From positions 1-45,863 of the IMG/VR virus record IMGVR_UViG_3300027867_000009: a DNA stretch of 45,863 nucleotides. One strand, written 5' to 3'. Shown here in pieces: positions 1 to 9,064 of the stretch. The DNA comes from a virus. A model generated the notes under the pieces. That model worked only from the letters and a program-made list of their open reading frames with translations. It searched no databases and was not told the DNA's origin. A program made the position numbers and the translations under genes. Each line of letters opens with the position of its first letter. Within the stretch, counting starts at the first letter, position 1.

Positions 1-132
1 TCATCTAGTGTAATGACCGACTTGATGGCGCGGGCGCCGTCGCTGAATAGATTGTACCAACCGGTCGGCTTGAGCCACTCCCAGCCGCGCGACGTGTACC
101 AATGCCCAGCCACGTTCTCGACGTGCGGGATG
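1..132. repeat. Left copy of the terminal direct repeat (contig overlap)
   Basis: Bases 1-132 match 45732-45863 at every position except position 6 (T here, G at 45737). The repeat lies inside the coding sequence of the largest ejection-protein gene. The one difference is silent: both versions encode Leu in the minus-strand reading. Joining the two ends restores one uninterrupted reading frame. Either the contig is a circular assembly with an overlap, or the phage has a short terminal redundancy. Confidence 0.95.
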
Positions 133-1496
133 GGATTCCAGAACAATGAGCCGACCGCGAAGCGGTTGATGCGACGCAACGGTTCGAGATAGCCATGCGT
201 CTCGATATTCGGCGAGTAGAAGTCGTCGATCGGCCCGGCGAGCTTTGGATGCACGCGCCAGTCCTTGAGCTGTGGGACGTGCGGCGTCACCCAGCTGGCC
301 GGCGCGCTGCCGACTTTCCTGGTCGCCCAATTGAGCCAGTCCGGCGACTTTATGAGTTTGTCAAGATACTGGATATGACGCACCGTGGCGCGCATCTTCA
401 CCAGCGCGTCGCCAAGATTAACCGCTGCCGATTTCTGATAACGGTATGGCGTCTCGGATTCCAGTTCGCTCGTTTTGGCTTGCTTCACGACGAACCGCTT
501 GCCTTGCACCATGATCGGGTTGCCGAGTTCAAGCTCGTCGCCCCACTTGACGGTTTGCGGCTTGCCCTTATTCCAGACGGTGAGGAAGCCGGGCCGCGGC
601 TGGCTGACCACCGCGCGGCGGCCGTCTTCCGCTTCAAGCGCGTAAAGCGAGCGCGGCAGCATGGCGCTGGTCTTGCGCGGCAGCGTGCGGGTGCCAAGTT
701 GCGGGATATCGGCGACGCCGCCCGTATCGACCGGCAGATCGCTCTCCTTGCCCTTCATGACGCGATGCACCCACTCACTGTCTTCGAGCGGCATCCCGTA
801 CTTGCCGGCGAGCTGAGACAATTTTTGAATCTCCTGGCGCATTGGCTCGATATACTGGTTGAATACCGCCTGCTCGCCGGGCTCCAACACCGTCTCAGGC
901 CGTTCCAGTTTCAGATAAAATTTCTCCTGTATATCGGCCGTCTTGAATTCAGGCGGCATCTTGTCGAGCGTCTGACCGACCTGAATCTTGTCCGCGGTCA
1001 CGGCGTTACGCAGCTTGTAAAGATCGTCGGCTGTCGCGCGCACGATATCGGGCGACGGGGCAATCGCAGTGTCGAGCTTTTGCACGGCGCCGGGCTTGAT
1101 CGCGATATCGGCACTGAGCGGCGCAGCGGCAGGCTCGGCTACGCGCTCGGCAGTCTTGCCGCCAAGCAACATCGCTGACGTGCCGATCACATCCGACATC
1201 GACGGCAGACGCGGATTGGTTTTCTGCGCTTCCTTGAGCTTGGGAAACCAGCTCTCGATCTTGTCGCCCATCGCGTCGATCACGCCTGTAGCGGGCGAGG
1301 TCGCGATATCGTAAAGCCCCTTGGCTGCCTTGAGCGGGCCGGTCGGCAGCACGCCGCCGACATCCTTCTGCGGCTGGCCCGCACCCTCGACCGAGCTTTT
1401 CAGTTCTTGGAAGCCGGCGCCGGCCGCCTGTTTGGTCTTGTCCCAAACACTGTCCAGCGTGCTGAGCATCCCATCGATAATGCTATTGTCCGGCAT
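1..1496 (-). CDS. Large internal virion (DNA ejection) protein, N-terminal part; runs off left edge
   Basis: An open minus-strand frame runs from ATG at 1496 to the window edge (498 codons) with no stop. Its first residues overlap the end of the preceding ejection gene by 14 nt. The frame continues in phase at the right end of the window (44708-45863), so the whole protein is about 839 aa. I see no signal peptide. The sequence is helical and polar, rich in Lys/Glu/Asp, with a segment at about residues 440-498 that ends in a Trp/Tyr-rich stretch (WYTSRGWEWLKP) shared with the right-hand copy. Position (third of three large proteins downstream of the tail genes), size and composition match the gp15/gp16-type internal virion proteins of T7-like podophages, which form the trans-envelope channel. 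No lysozyme motif was recognised. Function is by synteny; the family assignment is moderate. Confidence 0.8.
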   Translation of the reverse strand, partial: MPDNSIIDGMLSTLDSVWDKTKQAAGAGFQELKSSVEGAGQPQKDVGGVLPTGPLKAAKGLYDIATSPATGVIDAMGDKIESWFPKLKEAQKTNPRLPSMSDVIGTSAMLLGGKTAERVAEPAAAPLSADIAIKPGAVQKLDTAIAPSPDIVRATADDLYKLRNAVTADKIQVGQTLDKMPPEFKTADIQEKFYLKLERPETVLEPGEQAVFNQYIEPMRQEIQKLSQLAGKYGMPLEDSEWVHRVMKGKESDLPVDTGGVADIPQLGTRTLPRKTSAMLPRSLYALEAEDGRRAVVSQPRPGFLTVWNKGKPQTVKWGDELELGNPIMVQGKRFVVKQAKTSELESETPYRYQKSAAVNLGDALVKMRATVRHIQYLDKLIKSPDWLNWATRKVGSAPASWVTPHVPQLKDWRVHPKLAGPIDDFYSPNIETHGYLEPLRRINRFAVGSLFWNPIPHVENVAGHWYTSRGWEWLKPTGWYNLFSDGARAIKSVITLD

Positions 1497-2532
1497 CGGG
1501 CTTGAACCGCTCGTTGAAGCTCGACCCTAGTTTATCAACTTGCTCACGATAAAACTTGCGATTTTCTTCGAGAATTTTGCTCTGCGTGTCTTTGTCCGTG
1601 ATCATGGACTCGATGATCTCCATCGCCCGGTAGTGCATCGCCGTGAGTGCCTGGCGCTGTGCTGCCTGATCTTTGCGCTGCGTCGCCGCGTCGAGCTGGG
1701 CTTGCAGCCGCTTGAGCTGCATGTCGCTCGTCACCTTGTCCTTAAGCTGCTTGCGCTGTTCCTCCTGCTTGGCGAGGTCGATACGCTCCTGACCCTGCGT
1801 CTGCTTGCGCTCGCTCTCGCCCTTCGCGACATCGACACGCTCCTGGCCTTGCTGCACGCGCTCCTGACCAAGTTGTCCTTGCTGCTCGATCCGCTCCTGC
1901 CCTTGGCCGATGCGCTGCTGGCCCTGTTCGGCCGCGATCGACTTGTAGAACTCGGCCATCTGCAAAGCCTGCTCGCGCATGGCAAGTGACTGCTCGCGAA
2001 ACTGCGTCTGCATGTCGGCGGTCATCAGCGGCAGGAAATTCTTGACTGCGGCGGCAATCACCTGGGGCGACGCGCCGGGGTTAGACTTCACGATGCCCTG
2101 GATCACGGCCGGCAAGCTCATGCCGCCGCTCGCCGGTCCACGTTGCCCCTGTTGGGGTTGGTTGGGGGTTGACCCAGGAGCAGCGGGACCGGCTCCCCCG
2201 CCCATCCCAGGGGGCGAAGCTGCGGCAGGTTGACGCATGGGCTGCATACCCCCGCCACCGGGCACAGGAGGCCCGGCAAGAGGCGGTCCACCGGGCGGCG
2301 CCATACCTCCCTGCGACCACGGTTGCGGCTGCCTAGGAGGCGCGCCGCCCGCTTGCTGCGGCTGGATTTGCTGACCTTGTGGTTGCGACATGGCTTGCAG
2401 GAAGCGGCCAAGCGCCGCGTTGCCCGCCATGTCGAGCTGCTTCTGGTCGATATCCTGTATCTTGCTCTCGGACGACAGGTAGCCGGGCTCGACCCCGCTC
2501 AGTCCGGCCAGTCCCGCGGCGCCGCCAGCCAT
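1483..2532 (-). CDS. Ejection / internal virion protein, Gln- and Pro-rich
   Basis: The protein is 349 aa, starting at the ATG at 2532 behind a good ribosome site (AGGAG, 6 nt spacing). Residues 50-140 are a low-complexity Gln/Pro/Gly/Met tract. Residues about 195-290 form a repetitive, highly charged coiled coil built from Gln-Glu-Arg repeats (motifs such as GQERI and GQERV recur about six times). It lies between the Gly/Ala/Asn/Gln-rich 318-aa protein and the large ejection protein. The order GNAT - Gly-rich - coiled coil - very large matches the internal core protein block (gp13-gp16) of T7-like phages. I infer a structural or ejected virion protein. No enzymatic motif is visible. Confidence 0.7.
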   Translation of the reverse strand: MAGGAAGLAGLSGVEPGYLSSESKIQDIDQKQLDMAGNAALGRFLQAMSQPQGQQIQPQQAGGAPPRQPQPWSQGGMAPPGGPPLAGPPVPGGGGMQPMRQPAAASPPGMGGGAGPAAPGSTPNQPQQGQRGPASGGMSLPAVIQGIVKSNPGASPQVIAAAVKNFLPLMTADMQTQFREQSLAMREQALQMAEFYKSIAAEQGQQRIGQGQERIEQQGQLGQERVQQGQERVDVAKGESERKQTQGQERIDLAKQEEQRKQLKDKVTSDMQLKRLQAQLDAATQRKDQAAQRQALTAMHYRAMEIIESMITDKDTQSKILEENRKFYREQVDKLGSSFNERFKPDAGQ

Positions 2533-2541
2533 CGACGGCTC

Positions 2542-3498
2542 CTATCTATAATCCGCGGCGCTTAACCCTGGTAATGGCTGGAAAGCATTACCCCCGTAGG
2601 CATCGCCGCTGAATATATTACCGCCGCCAAATGAGGCGCTTGAGCCGAACGGACTGAAGCCACTACCGCCAAGGCCAGCGAGGCCGCTGCCGATCGCGCT
2701 ACCGAAAGCCTGATTTTCATTGAAGCCGAGCTGCGCCGACTGGTTGGCGACCTGATTCGCGCTGTTCGCACCGGACAGGTATTGCAGCCAGTCGCCGATG
2801 CCGGTCTGCGGGATTTGAGAGGCCGACTGTCCGTAGGCCGAGCCCCCGGTCAAGGCGTTGAGCTGGTTCGAGCCAACCGTGTTGTAGGTGTTGTACGGCA
2901 GCATCGCCGACGACACCGCGCCCTGCGGCGCTTGCTGACCAAGCCCGTAAGCGCCTTGCGCCAAGCCGAGCGCTCCCTGGCCGCCTTGCAACATGCGCTG
3001 AAGCTCGTTGTTCTGCCAGTTGATGTCGAAATTGCCCATCGTGTTGCCGTACACACCCTGACCCCAAGGCGTATTAGCGAGCCCCGACTGACCGAGCCCG
3101 GCGAGCGTTTGCTGGCTGAGCAAGTCCTGCTGCTGCTGGAAAAGCTGGTTCTGCGGATCGAACGCCTGATTTAAGATTGAACCCGCGGCGCCGCCAAGCT
3201 GCGCAGCATTGCCAGCGCCTTGCGCCGCCGCGTTCACGCCGGTCGGTGCGAATTGCTGCGCCGTGTTGATGCCTCCCGCCGCGTAGGGATTGTTGACCAC
3301 GCCTTGCAGGATGTTGCTGAATTGGCCGAGGTTCTGACCGCCGAGATTGTACTGATTGAGACCGGGGATCGCGGTGTTGAGGTTCGACGTGATGCCGCCG
3401 ATCGGCACGCTCTGCGGAGTCGGTGCGTTGTTGCCGCCGCCAAACAGTCCGTAGAGACCGCCCGCCAGGCTCGCGCCGCCGCCCAACGCCATGCCCAT
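2542..3498 (-). CDS. Ejection / internal virion protein, Gly-Ala-Asn-Gln-rich
   Basis: The protein is 318 aa, starting at the ATG at 3498 with an AAGGA-type ribosome site inside the end of the upstream GNAT gene (one base separates its stop from this start). The N-terminus (MGMALGGGASLAGGLYGLFGGG) is a Gly-rich hydrophobic helix typical of small membrane-penetrating ejection proteins such as T7 gp14. The rest is rich in Gln, Asn, Gly and Ala, with Gln-rich helices around residues 110-135. No enzyme motif is present. Taken with its neighbours, I infer an internal virion protein ejected into the envelope. The start could also be the second ATG two codons later. Confidence 0.7.
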   Translation of the reverse strand: MGMALGGGASLAGGLYGLFGGGNNAPTPQSVPIGGITSNLNTAIPGLNQYNLGGQNLGQFSNILQGVVNNPYAAGGINTAQQFAPTGVNAAAQGAGNAAQLGGAAGSILNQAFDPQNQLFQQQQDLLSQQTLAGLGQSGLANTPWGQGVYGNTMGNFDINWQNNELQRMLQGGQGALGLAQGAYGLGQQAPQGAVSSAMLPYNTYNTVGSNQLNALTGGSAYGQSASQIPQTGIGDWLQYLSGANSANQVANQSAQLGFNENQAFGSAIGSGLAGLGGSGFSPFGSSASFGGGNIFSGDAYGGNAFQPLPGLSAADYR

Positions 3499-3499
3499 T

Positions 3500-4042
3500 T
3501 CAGTCGTCCTTTTGCAGCATCTTGCGGTACGTCACATCGACCGCCTTGTAGCCGAGCCGCTTGAAGATCACTCGCATCAGCCGGCCGCGCACGCCGCGCG
3601 CCAAAAGATTTTCCGCGACGTTCATGCGCACCACGCCGGCCTTTTTCATTTCCTCGTCGTTGCGCCGGAATATCTTAACCCAGGCCCAGCCGCCGCGATA
3701 GCGCCGGTCGAGCCAGTACATGTCCACCATGCCGTGCAAGGTCGATCGGTAGTGCCGGTGCGAGCCGACGATATTGAACACGTAGCCGACCAGCGCATCG
3801 CCGTCGCGCGCCGTCAGGACACGCAGCCGGCCGGCGATCGCATCGGCCATGTAAGCGTCCCAGTCCGGGTCGAGCAGCACGTCTTCCCGGTCACGGCCGA
3901 ACTCCCGCCAGTGCTGCTTGAACAGCGGCGGGAGTTCCTTGGCGATGACGTAGAACGGCTCGACAGCGAGACGGAGATCAGGCTTCGCGGGGGCCGAGAC
4001 TACGCGGAGTTGGGGCGGTTTCTTTTCGAGTCGCGTCGGCAT
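3500..4042 (-). CDS. GNAT-fold protein, gp13-type internal virion position
   Basis: I chose the ATG at 4042 because it sits 8 nt behind a perfect AAAGGAGG ribosome site. This gives 180 aa; an in-frame ATG at 4075 has no such site. Residues about 30-160 look like an N-acetyltransferase fold. There is a beta strand with GDALVGYVFNIVG, then an HRHYRS segment, a strand-helix with YWLDRRYRGG in place of the acetyl-CoA loop, and a late segment (NVAENLL...FKRLGYK) matching the usual GNAT tail. T7 gp13 is also a GNAT-like protein encoded directly before the internal core proteins, so position and fold agree. Whether it binds acetyl-CoA cannot be told; the canonical Q/R-x-x-G-x-G/A loop is poorly kept. 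Confidence 0.65.
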   Translation of the reverse strand: MPTRLEKKPPQLRVVSAPAKPDLRLAVEPFYVIAKELPPLFKQHWREFGRDREDVLLDPDWDAYMADAIAGRLRVLTARDGDALVGYVFNIVGSHRHYRSTLHGMVDMYWLDRRYRGGWAWVKIFRRNDEEMKKAGVVRMNVAENLLARGVRGRLMRVIFKRLGYKAVDVTYRKMLQKDD

Positions 4043-4169
4043 CGACGCTGCCTCCTTTGCAGCGCATTGAGGCATCGGGATTGGCCGGGCTGCGATCTTT
4101 CATGCCCTTCTGGCGCAAAGTCGTCTCGGCGGCCATCGAGCCGGAACCGTCCTTACTGTGCTTTGCCAT
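3978..4169 (-). CDS. Small basic protein, hypothetical
   Basis: This is a 63-aa frame starting at the ATG at 4169 inside the end of the upstream gene, with GGAG at 7 nt. It fills the otherwise empty 110 bases between its neighbours but overlaps the start of the GNAT gene by 65 nt. The N-terminal half (MAKHSKDGSGSM...LRQKGMKDRS) has the Lys/Ser/Gly-rich look of small phage proteins. The C-terminal half overlaps the GNAT ribosome site and may be read only by chance. Function is unknown, and whether it is expressed is uncertain. Confidence 0.4.
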   Translation of the reverse strand: MAKHSKDGSGSMAAETTLRQKGMKDRSPANPDASMRCKGGSVDADATRKETAPTPRSLGPREA

Positions 4170-4380
4170 CGTCCTTCTCCGGTTCGGGCGGCGGGATCAT
4201 CGAGCGCAACAGCGCCGTCAGGCTCGTCACTGCCTTGGTCAGCTTGCCGAGATGCTCGCGCACGTCGGTATGAGTGCCGCGCAAGCCAGCATCAATCCGA
4301 TGCAAAACATCGTGTGGATGCTCCGGTTTCGGCGACGGAGGCGAGGCCGGTTCCGTAGAAGCCTGAGTTACGTCGGTCAT
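4153..4380 (-). CDS. Small helical protein, hypothetical
   Basis: The protein is 75 aa with a clear ribosome site (GGGAG, 8 nt before the ATG at 4380). The N-terminal 20 residues are Pro/Ser/Glu-rich and disordered. Residues 25-62 form an amphipathic helix (LGKLTKAVTSLTALLRSM) that could be a coiled coil. The tail is acidic-basic. It lies between the last tail-fibre gene and the GNAT/ejection block in the late operon. I do not recognise a family. A small tail-fibre chaperone or scaffold role is possible but unsupported. Confidence 0.65.
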   Translation of the reverse strand: MTDVTQASTEPASPPSPKPEHPHDVLHRIDAGLRGTHTDVREHLGKLTKAVTSLTALLRSMIPPPEPEKDDGKAQ

Positions 4381-4391
4381 GCTCGTTCTCC

Positions 4392-5600
4392 CTAGAAGTC
4401 GGCGGTGAAGTCGAGGACACCAGCGCCCGATGCCGTAGATGTAATTTCACACCCGTCCTTCGCCGTCATGCCGGTCGTCGTGAAATTGATCGAAGCATTA
4501 TTGACGCCGTTTGCGCCGAGCGTCGCCGAGAACGGCGTCGAGAGCGCGGTTGCGGACTGCGAGGCTGACGTGATCGTGAAGGTCGTCGCCGACAGCGCGT
4601 TGGTGTAGGTCGGCGCCACGCGCATCGTGGTCGGGAACGGGATGACGATCGAGCAGGTCGTCGTGGTGCCGAGCGCCGTGCCGCCGCCGAATTGAATAGC
4701 GCCCGCGGTATCGATCTCGTTGTAGCGGATGAAATACCGTTGCGCTTCGAGAATCTCTTGACCGTAGGGGCGATACTCGAATGAGGAAGCAACTGCGCCC
4801 TGTTCAAGCTGCACTCCGGTAAACTCGAAGCCATCGGTCGCGCCCGCCGTGCCGCCCGTCGTCGGCGTCCAGCACAAGGCGACCGCCGCTTCCTTCGCGG
4901 TGCCGGGGATCTGATAGGTCGCCGTGAAACGTTGCCATGCTGAGGTCAAAGTAAACGCGGTCGTTTGCGACGAGGCGATGCCGGTCCATGCTGGCGTGAT
5001 CGCGGGCGACGCCGTGAAGCTCTGCAAACCTTGATCGACGCCCGTGCCGGTGAACAGATACGCATTGAGCGTCGTCTGCTCGGCCAGCATGTTCGCGAGG
5101 CCGTAGGCATAAAAAGAAAGCGTTACGCCCTGGCCTTGCAGCGGCACAATGCGCGTGGTCGGGATTTCCTGCATGACGCATTGCGGCTGCGCCAGCGCGC
5201 CGGACGTGCGGTAGAACAACTCGGCGTCGTTAAAGATCGGTTGCGCCGGCAGATTCGTGGTGACGACCTGCAAGCTGCCCGCACCGGAAGTGACGTTGAC
5301 ATTGCAGCCCCAGCGGTCGGCCGAATAGGCACTCGATGGGATGGTCGTGGTGCCGCATGTCTTTGCTGCCGTACCGCGTTGATCGACCTGCATTCCGCCG
5401 TTATCGAGGATATTGCGCGGCGTGGTGTATGTCACCATCGTCTGCGGCGTGATGCTGGCGTTGATCTCTCGGATGAGAGTGTTCAACGCGCCGATCATGT
5501 TTGCCGGCTGGATAGGACCGGAGAACAACGGGATATTCGCCGCCAGCGCGATCGTCCCGCTCAGCACCAGGGCGCTCAGCGCCGCAAGGGTCTTCCTCAT
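4392..5600 (-). CDS. Secreted tail-fibre-type protein with carbohydrate-binding-like module
   Basis: The protein is 402 aa, starting at the ATG at 5600 behind AGGAG. Residues 1-20 are a textbook Sec signal peptide: an N-terminal MRK, a hydrophobic core, and a cut after ALA before ANIP. Residues about 65-290 match the phage/prophage tail-fibre module that opens with DNGGMQVDQRG...ADRW and closes with QLEQGAVASSFEYRPYGQE and QRYF. This module is often compared with carbohydrate-binding (CBM4/9-like) jelly rolls. The C-terminal 110 residues are Thr/Ala/Ser-rich beta structure. It probably binds host surface glycan. The signal peptide is odd for a virion protein; see findings. Confidence 0.8.
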   Translation of the reverse strand: MRKTLAALSALVLSGTIALAANIPLFSGPIQPANMIGALNTLIREINASITPQTMVTYTTPRNILDNGGMQVDQRGTAAKTCGTTTIPSSAYSADRWGCNVNVTSGAGSLQVVTTNLPAQPIFNDAELFYRTSGALAQPQCVMQEIPTTRIVPLQGQGVTLSFYAYGLANMLAEQTTLNAYLFTGTGVDQGLQSFTASPAITPAWTGIASSQTTAFTLTSAWQRFTATYQIPGTAKEAAVALCWTPTTGGTAGATDGFEFTGVQLEQGAVASSFEYRPYGQEILEAQRYFIRYNEIDTAGAIQFGGGTALGTTTTCSIVIPFPTTMRVAPTYTNALSATTFTITSASQSATALSTPFSATLGANGVNNASINFTTTGMTAKDGCEITSTASGAGVLDFTADF

Positions 5601-5654
5601 TGCCTCGTCTCCTATGCCCGGATGTGAGGGTTTAGCACTTTCTTTTCAGGGGGT

Positions 5655-7379
5655 CTAGTTGGCGTTCACCTGGTCGTCCCAGCCTACCACGCTCATCGCC
5701 GCGCCCGCACCGCCGCCTGCCCAGTAAAGCGACGTGCTTTCAAGAACCAGGCTGCACGCAACGGAGTTGACGGCCGTGGCGCCGCCATAGCAGGGCCAAG
5801 TATTGTTGTTCGAGCCGGCAGGACCATTGTTGCTGCCGCCCCAACCGCTGTTCGGCGCGACCTCGACACCAGCCCCGGAGTTGGCCCCGTAGCCGACGTT
5901 CAAAGCAAGATAAATCACGGACGCGGTGGGCGGCACGAACGCGGCGACGCTCTGCGCGACAAGAACGGGTGAGGTAGCCGAGTACGTCCCTACAGTGCCG
6001 CTCGCGATGGTCGGCGACGTCGCCGGGTTGGTGCCAACCACGTACTGAATGCGCTTGCCGAGTTGCAACGTGCGCTCGATATTGGCGCTGCCATCCGTGC
6101 GCATCGCGCCGACCCGACAGACATAAGGATAGCCGGTTGGCAGGGTCGGCGCGGTCGCCGACGTGCTGCCAAGCCCCGCGATCGCGGTCCCATTGTCGAT
6201 CAAATAAACATAGAGCCAGCCGCTCGTCGGCCGGTTTTCGCCGTCCATACCGTTCGCGGCGCTAGTCGAGTTGCCTGTTGTCGTGTTAATCGCGATCGAG
6301 ACTGGCGTGCGGTAGCTGACAAGCCCGCCGCTCGTCACGGTTACGGCGCTGCTCGCCGTCACATCGACCAGCGTGTTCGGCGTGCCGCTATCGTTGACGA
6401 TCTTCAGCCCGCTCGCGCCGCATAGTGGCGTCGCCGCTGTGCTCAGCGGCGAGCCGGTCGCGCGCATGTAGTTCGTGACCAGCCAATTGCCGCCGCCACT
6501 GCTGCCAGCACCGAGATACTGCACCGTCGCGGTGTCACCGGCTTGCGTGATGATGTTCTGACTGCCCGGCGTCTGGATACAGCCGCCCGTCGTCGCGCAG
6601 TTCGTCTGATTGTAGGTGATCGTCAGCGCGCCGTTAAAATAAAGGTTGTAGTACGGATATGTCGCGTTCGCGGTCTGCCCGAACGACGTGATCGTAGTCG
6701 TGCCGGTGATGCTGACATTATGCGACGGTATCGTGCCGAGATCGGTCGTGCTGGCCGACGCGAGCGTGGTGGACGGCCCGTAACCGCCGAACTGCGCGGT
6801 TGGATTGAGAAGCTCGAACTCCGTACCATCCCACTCGGCAACAACAAGCTGGCCGGCTTGTATCTCGCCGCCTGTCATCGGCTGCGGGCCGCTCGGTGTC
6901 TGCCGGAAGAAGCTTGGCGGGCAAGCCGATGCGCAAGTCGGATACGTGGTCGAGGTAACGGTCTGGCCGTTGACTTCAAGCGTCAAGGCACTCGCAGCGG
7001 TGCCCGGCGCTGTGTTTGTGTAACCAGCGATGAACGCGACAGTATAGTTTTTGGTCAGCGTAAAACCGGATGGCGTGGTCGTCGCCACGAGCTGCGCGTT
7101 CGCTGCGCCCGTCGAGTTCGCTCCTGAGAAGACCAGTGTGCCGCCCGATGCCGGCTTGAGCGGCGTCGTCAGCCCTGATAGCGACGTGATATCCGAGTTG
7201 TTGCCTGCCGCTGCGGCATTGCCCAAGCACGCCACGATGGCATTGTAGTTCGCCATGACCTGCGTAGCGTCGGCCGTCGTGCCGTTGGTCAAATTATAAG
7301 GAAGCGAGCAGCCGACGCCGGCAAAAGCGCCCGTGACGCCAAAGAGCGAGAAGATGGCAGCAAAAAATAAGCGTTTCAT
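5655..7379 (-). CDS. Secreted tail-fibre-type protein, 574 aa
   Basis: The start ATG (7379) overlaps the stop of the tail-nozzle gene as ATGA, so the two are translationally coupled. Residues 1-20 form a Sec signal peptide (MKRLFFAAIFSLFG..., cut after AFA before GVGC). The mature N-terminus has a Cys-containing segment (GVGCSLPYNLTNGTTA) and a short helix. The rest is Thr/Ser/Gly/Asn-rich beta-solenoid-like sequence with several Cys pairs (for example CASACPP and CATTGGC). The Cys pairs would fit folding in the periplasm. No peptidase or glycosidase motif is seen. Being coupled to the nozzle gene suggests a tail appendage. Confidence 0.75.
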   Translation of the reverse strand: MKRLFFAAIFSLFGVTGAFAGVGCSLPYNLTNGTTADATQVMANYNAIVACLGNAAAAGNNSDITSLSGLTTPLKPASGGTLVFSGANSTGAANAQLVATTTPSGFTLTKNYTVAFIAGYTNTAPGTAASALTLEVNGQTVTSTTYPTCASACPPSFFRQTPSGPQPMTGGEIQAGQLVVAEWDGTEFELLNPTAQFGGYGPSTTLASASTTDLGTIPSHNVSITGTTTITSFGQTANATYPYYNLYFNGALTITYNQTNCATTGGCIQTPGSQNIITQAGDTATVQYLGAGSSGGGNWLVTNYMRATGSPLSTAATPLCGASGLKIVNDSGTPNTLVDVTASSAVTVTSGGLVSYRTPVSIAINTTTGNSTSAANGMDGENRPTSGWLYVYLIDNGTAIAGLGSTSATAPTLPTGYPYVCRVGAMRTDGSANIERTLQLGKRIQYVVGTNPATSPTIASGTVGTYSATSPVLVAQSVAAFVPPTASVIYLALNVGYGANSGAGVEVAPNSGWGGSNNGPAGSNNNTWPCYGGATAVNSVACSLVLESTSLYWAGGGAGAAMSVVGWDDQVNAN

Positions 7380-9064
7380 GCGACCGCCGTGATGTCCGTC
7401 AGGTAGCGAAGCAGCTTGTAACGCATGAAAAGCGCGCCAATCTTGATCGCGCTTCCCGACTGCCCGGTAGCCGAGATCGCCATCTTAGCGAAGACCACCG
7501 GCAAATGCCACTGTAGTTGACGCGGCAGGAGCGCGCTTTGCGCCGCGCCCCATAAAGCCGAGCCCCAGGTAAACGCGCCCCATATCGTCGCGCTGCCCGG
7601 CGTCGTGACAGTCACGCCATCAAAGATAACACCGTTCGGATCAACCGAGGCGACGGTCGCCGGCACGCTCGCAGACAGCGCCATGTCGAGCGTCGCGTAA
7701 CTCATCGCGACATTATTCATCTTGCGCGTATTCGGCAAAAAGGCAGTCTGATACGCCCACGCCATCGCAACACCGTTCTCAACAAAAAGGCTCAAGGTGT
7801 TTTGCACTGGATCGCTTTGCCAAAGGCTGCCCATCACGCCAACGGGCGTCATGATAAACGTATTCTGGTAAGGCTGAATCAAGGATGCCGGGAACGTGTG
7901 CGGCCCCGACCAGATTTTGCGCGGGATATCGTACCACCACTCTTGCGTCCCGGTGCTGGGAAACGGCGTCGCTTTCTGAAACTCATAGTCGAACTCGTAG
8001 CTGAAAGGACCAGGCAAAAAAATTGGTGGCTGATAGGCGGTCGGCGTCGAGATGCGCACTACGTCGCCCGATGCCGCCATGACAATACGCGACGGCTGCG
8101 ACGAGTAGATGAAAGGCAACGTGATGCCGTTGCCATCGTTGCCGATCGGATCAGACACATTGCCCATGAAGTCGATCACGCGCATCCCATCCGGCGAGAT
8201 GAATGCAAGCCCCGCCTTGGTCGGCGCGATGCCGAGTGGTGAAAGCGTGCCGGTTGCCACGTTCAAGGCGTTGACTGCCAAGGTGCCGAGCGCCGAGTCG
8301 CCCGTCACCTGGTACATGTTATTGACGCCTTTGAAGACGATAAGACCTTGGATGATGCCGCCCGCCTGATTGTAGAGCCGCAAGCCGCCGAGCGCGGTAA
8401 GGAAGACATTATCGCCGAACGTCAATACTTGCGTCGCATTGGTGATCTGTGTCGGGTTCAACGGATCGGAGAAAACAAGCGCCGGTTGCTGCGGCAAATT
8501 CACGATGTAGTACGCACGACCATTGAACTGAGCCACGAAGGTCGGCGGCAACGAAAATTGAATTTGCCCCGTCGTGTTGCCCGCATTCCAGATCGGCGCG
8601 CCGGGATTTGTCAGGTCGAACCAGCCGATGAAATAGGCAGTCGCGCCAAAACCCGGATGCGTGACCATCAGCTTCGAGCCGACGACATCCATCGTCGGCG
8701 GCACCCACGGGCCGGTCGCCGCGGGGCTTGCCGGCACGTTGTTGACCGTCACGCCCGTCACCGGCACGAACGTCTTGTTCAGAAGATTGAAGCAAAACGG
8801 CTGGTCGAAATTCGCGACATTGACCAGCCCATAAACGTAGGAGCCAACCACCTTGAAAGTCGAAACGAAGCCCGCACCGAGCAATTGAGTCGTGATATCG
8901 CCAATTTGCACGGATGCCGGCCGGCATTGCCAAAGATCGGGCGATGACGGATCAGGGATCAAGTTCGAGAGCGCCGACATCGCCCCCGGAAACGTCTGTG
9001 AGCTATCGAGTGTGTCGCTGCAACCCTTCGGATACCACGGCAGCGGAACGGAGTTGCGTTGCAT
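7376..9064 (-). CDS. Tail nozzle / tail tubular protein B-like (gp10-type)
   Basis: An open frame extends to 9298, but its first 78 codons lie over the hydrolase gene and are low-quality sequence. The ATG at 9064, which overlaps the hydrolase stop by one base (TGATG), gives a protein beginning MQRNSVPLPWYPKG and 562 aa long. The content is beta-rich throughout, with YGLVNVANFD, VFSDPLNP, FKGVNNMYQVTGDS and ISPDGMRVIDFMG segments typical of the beta-propeller tail nozzle proteins (T7 gp12 / P22 gp10 families). It sits with tail-tube, spike and lysis genes. It should form the distal tail tube and the DNA gate. Identification is by sequence character and synteny; I am fairly sure of the role. 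Confidence 0.8.
   Translation of the reverse strand: MQRNSVPLPWYPKGCSDTLDSSQTFPGAMSALSNLIPDPSSPDLWQCRPASVQIGDITTQLLGAGFVSTFKVVGSYVYGLVNVANFDQPFCFNLLNKTFVPVTGVTVNNVPASPAATGPWVPPTMDVVGSKLMVTHPGFGATAYFIGWFDLTNPGAPIWNAGNTTGQIQFSLPPTFVAQFNGRAYYIVNLPQQPALVFSDPLNPTQITNATQVLTFGDNVFLTALGGLRLYNQAGGIIQGLIVFKGVNNMYQVTGDSALGTLAVNALNVATGTLSPLGIAPTKAGLAFISPDGMRVIDFMGNVSDPIGNDGNGITLPFIYSSQPSRIVMAASGDVVRISTPTAYQPPIFLPGPFSYEFDYEFQKATPFPSTGTQEWWYDIPRKIWSGPHTFPASLIQPYQNTFIMTPVGVMGSLWQSDPVQNTLSLFVENGVAMAWAYQTAFLPNTRKMNNVAMSYATLDMALSASVPATVASVDPNGVIFDGVTVTTPGSATIWGAFTWGSALWGAAQSALLPRQLQWHLPVVFAKMAISATGQSGSAIKIGALFMRYKLLRYLTDITAVA

Noticed and set aside
195-1178. 327-aa plus-strand open frame
   Set aside because: It is antisense to the ejection-protein gene, which is open over the entire stretch and joins the right end in frame. 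The plus-strand sequence is Arg/His/Leu-rich, as expected of an antisense shadow in high-GC DNA, and has no ribosome site.
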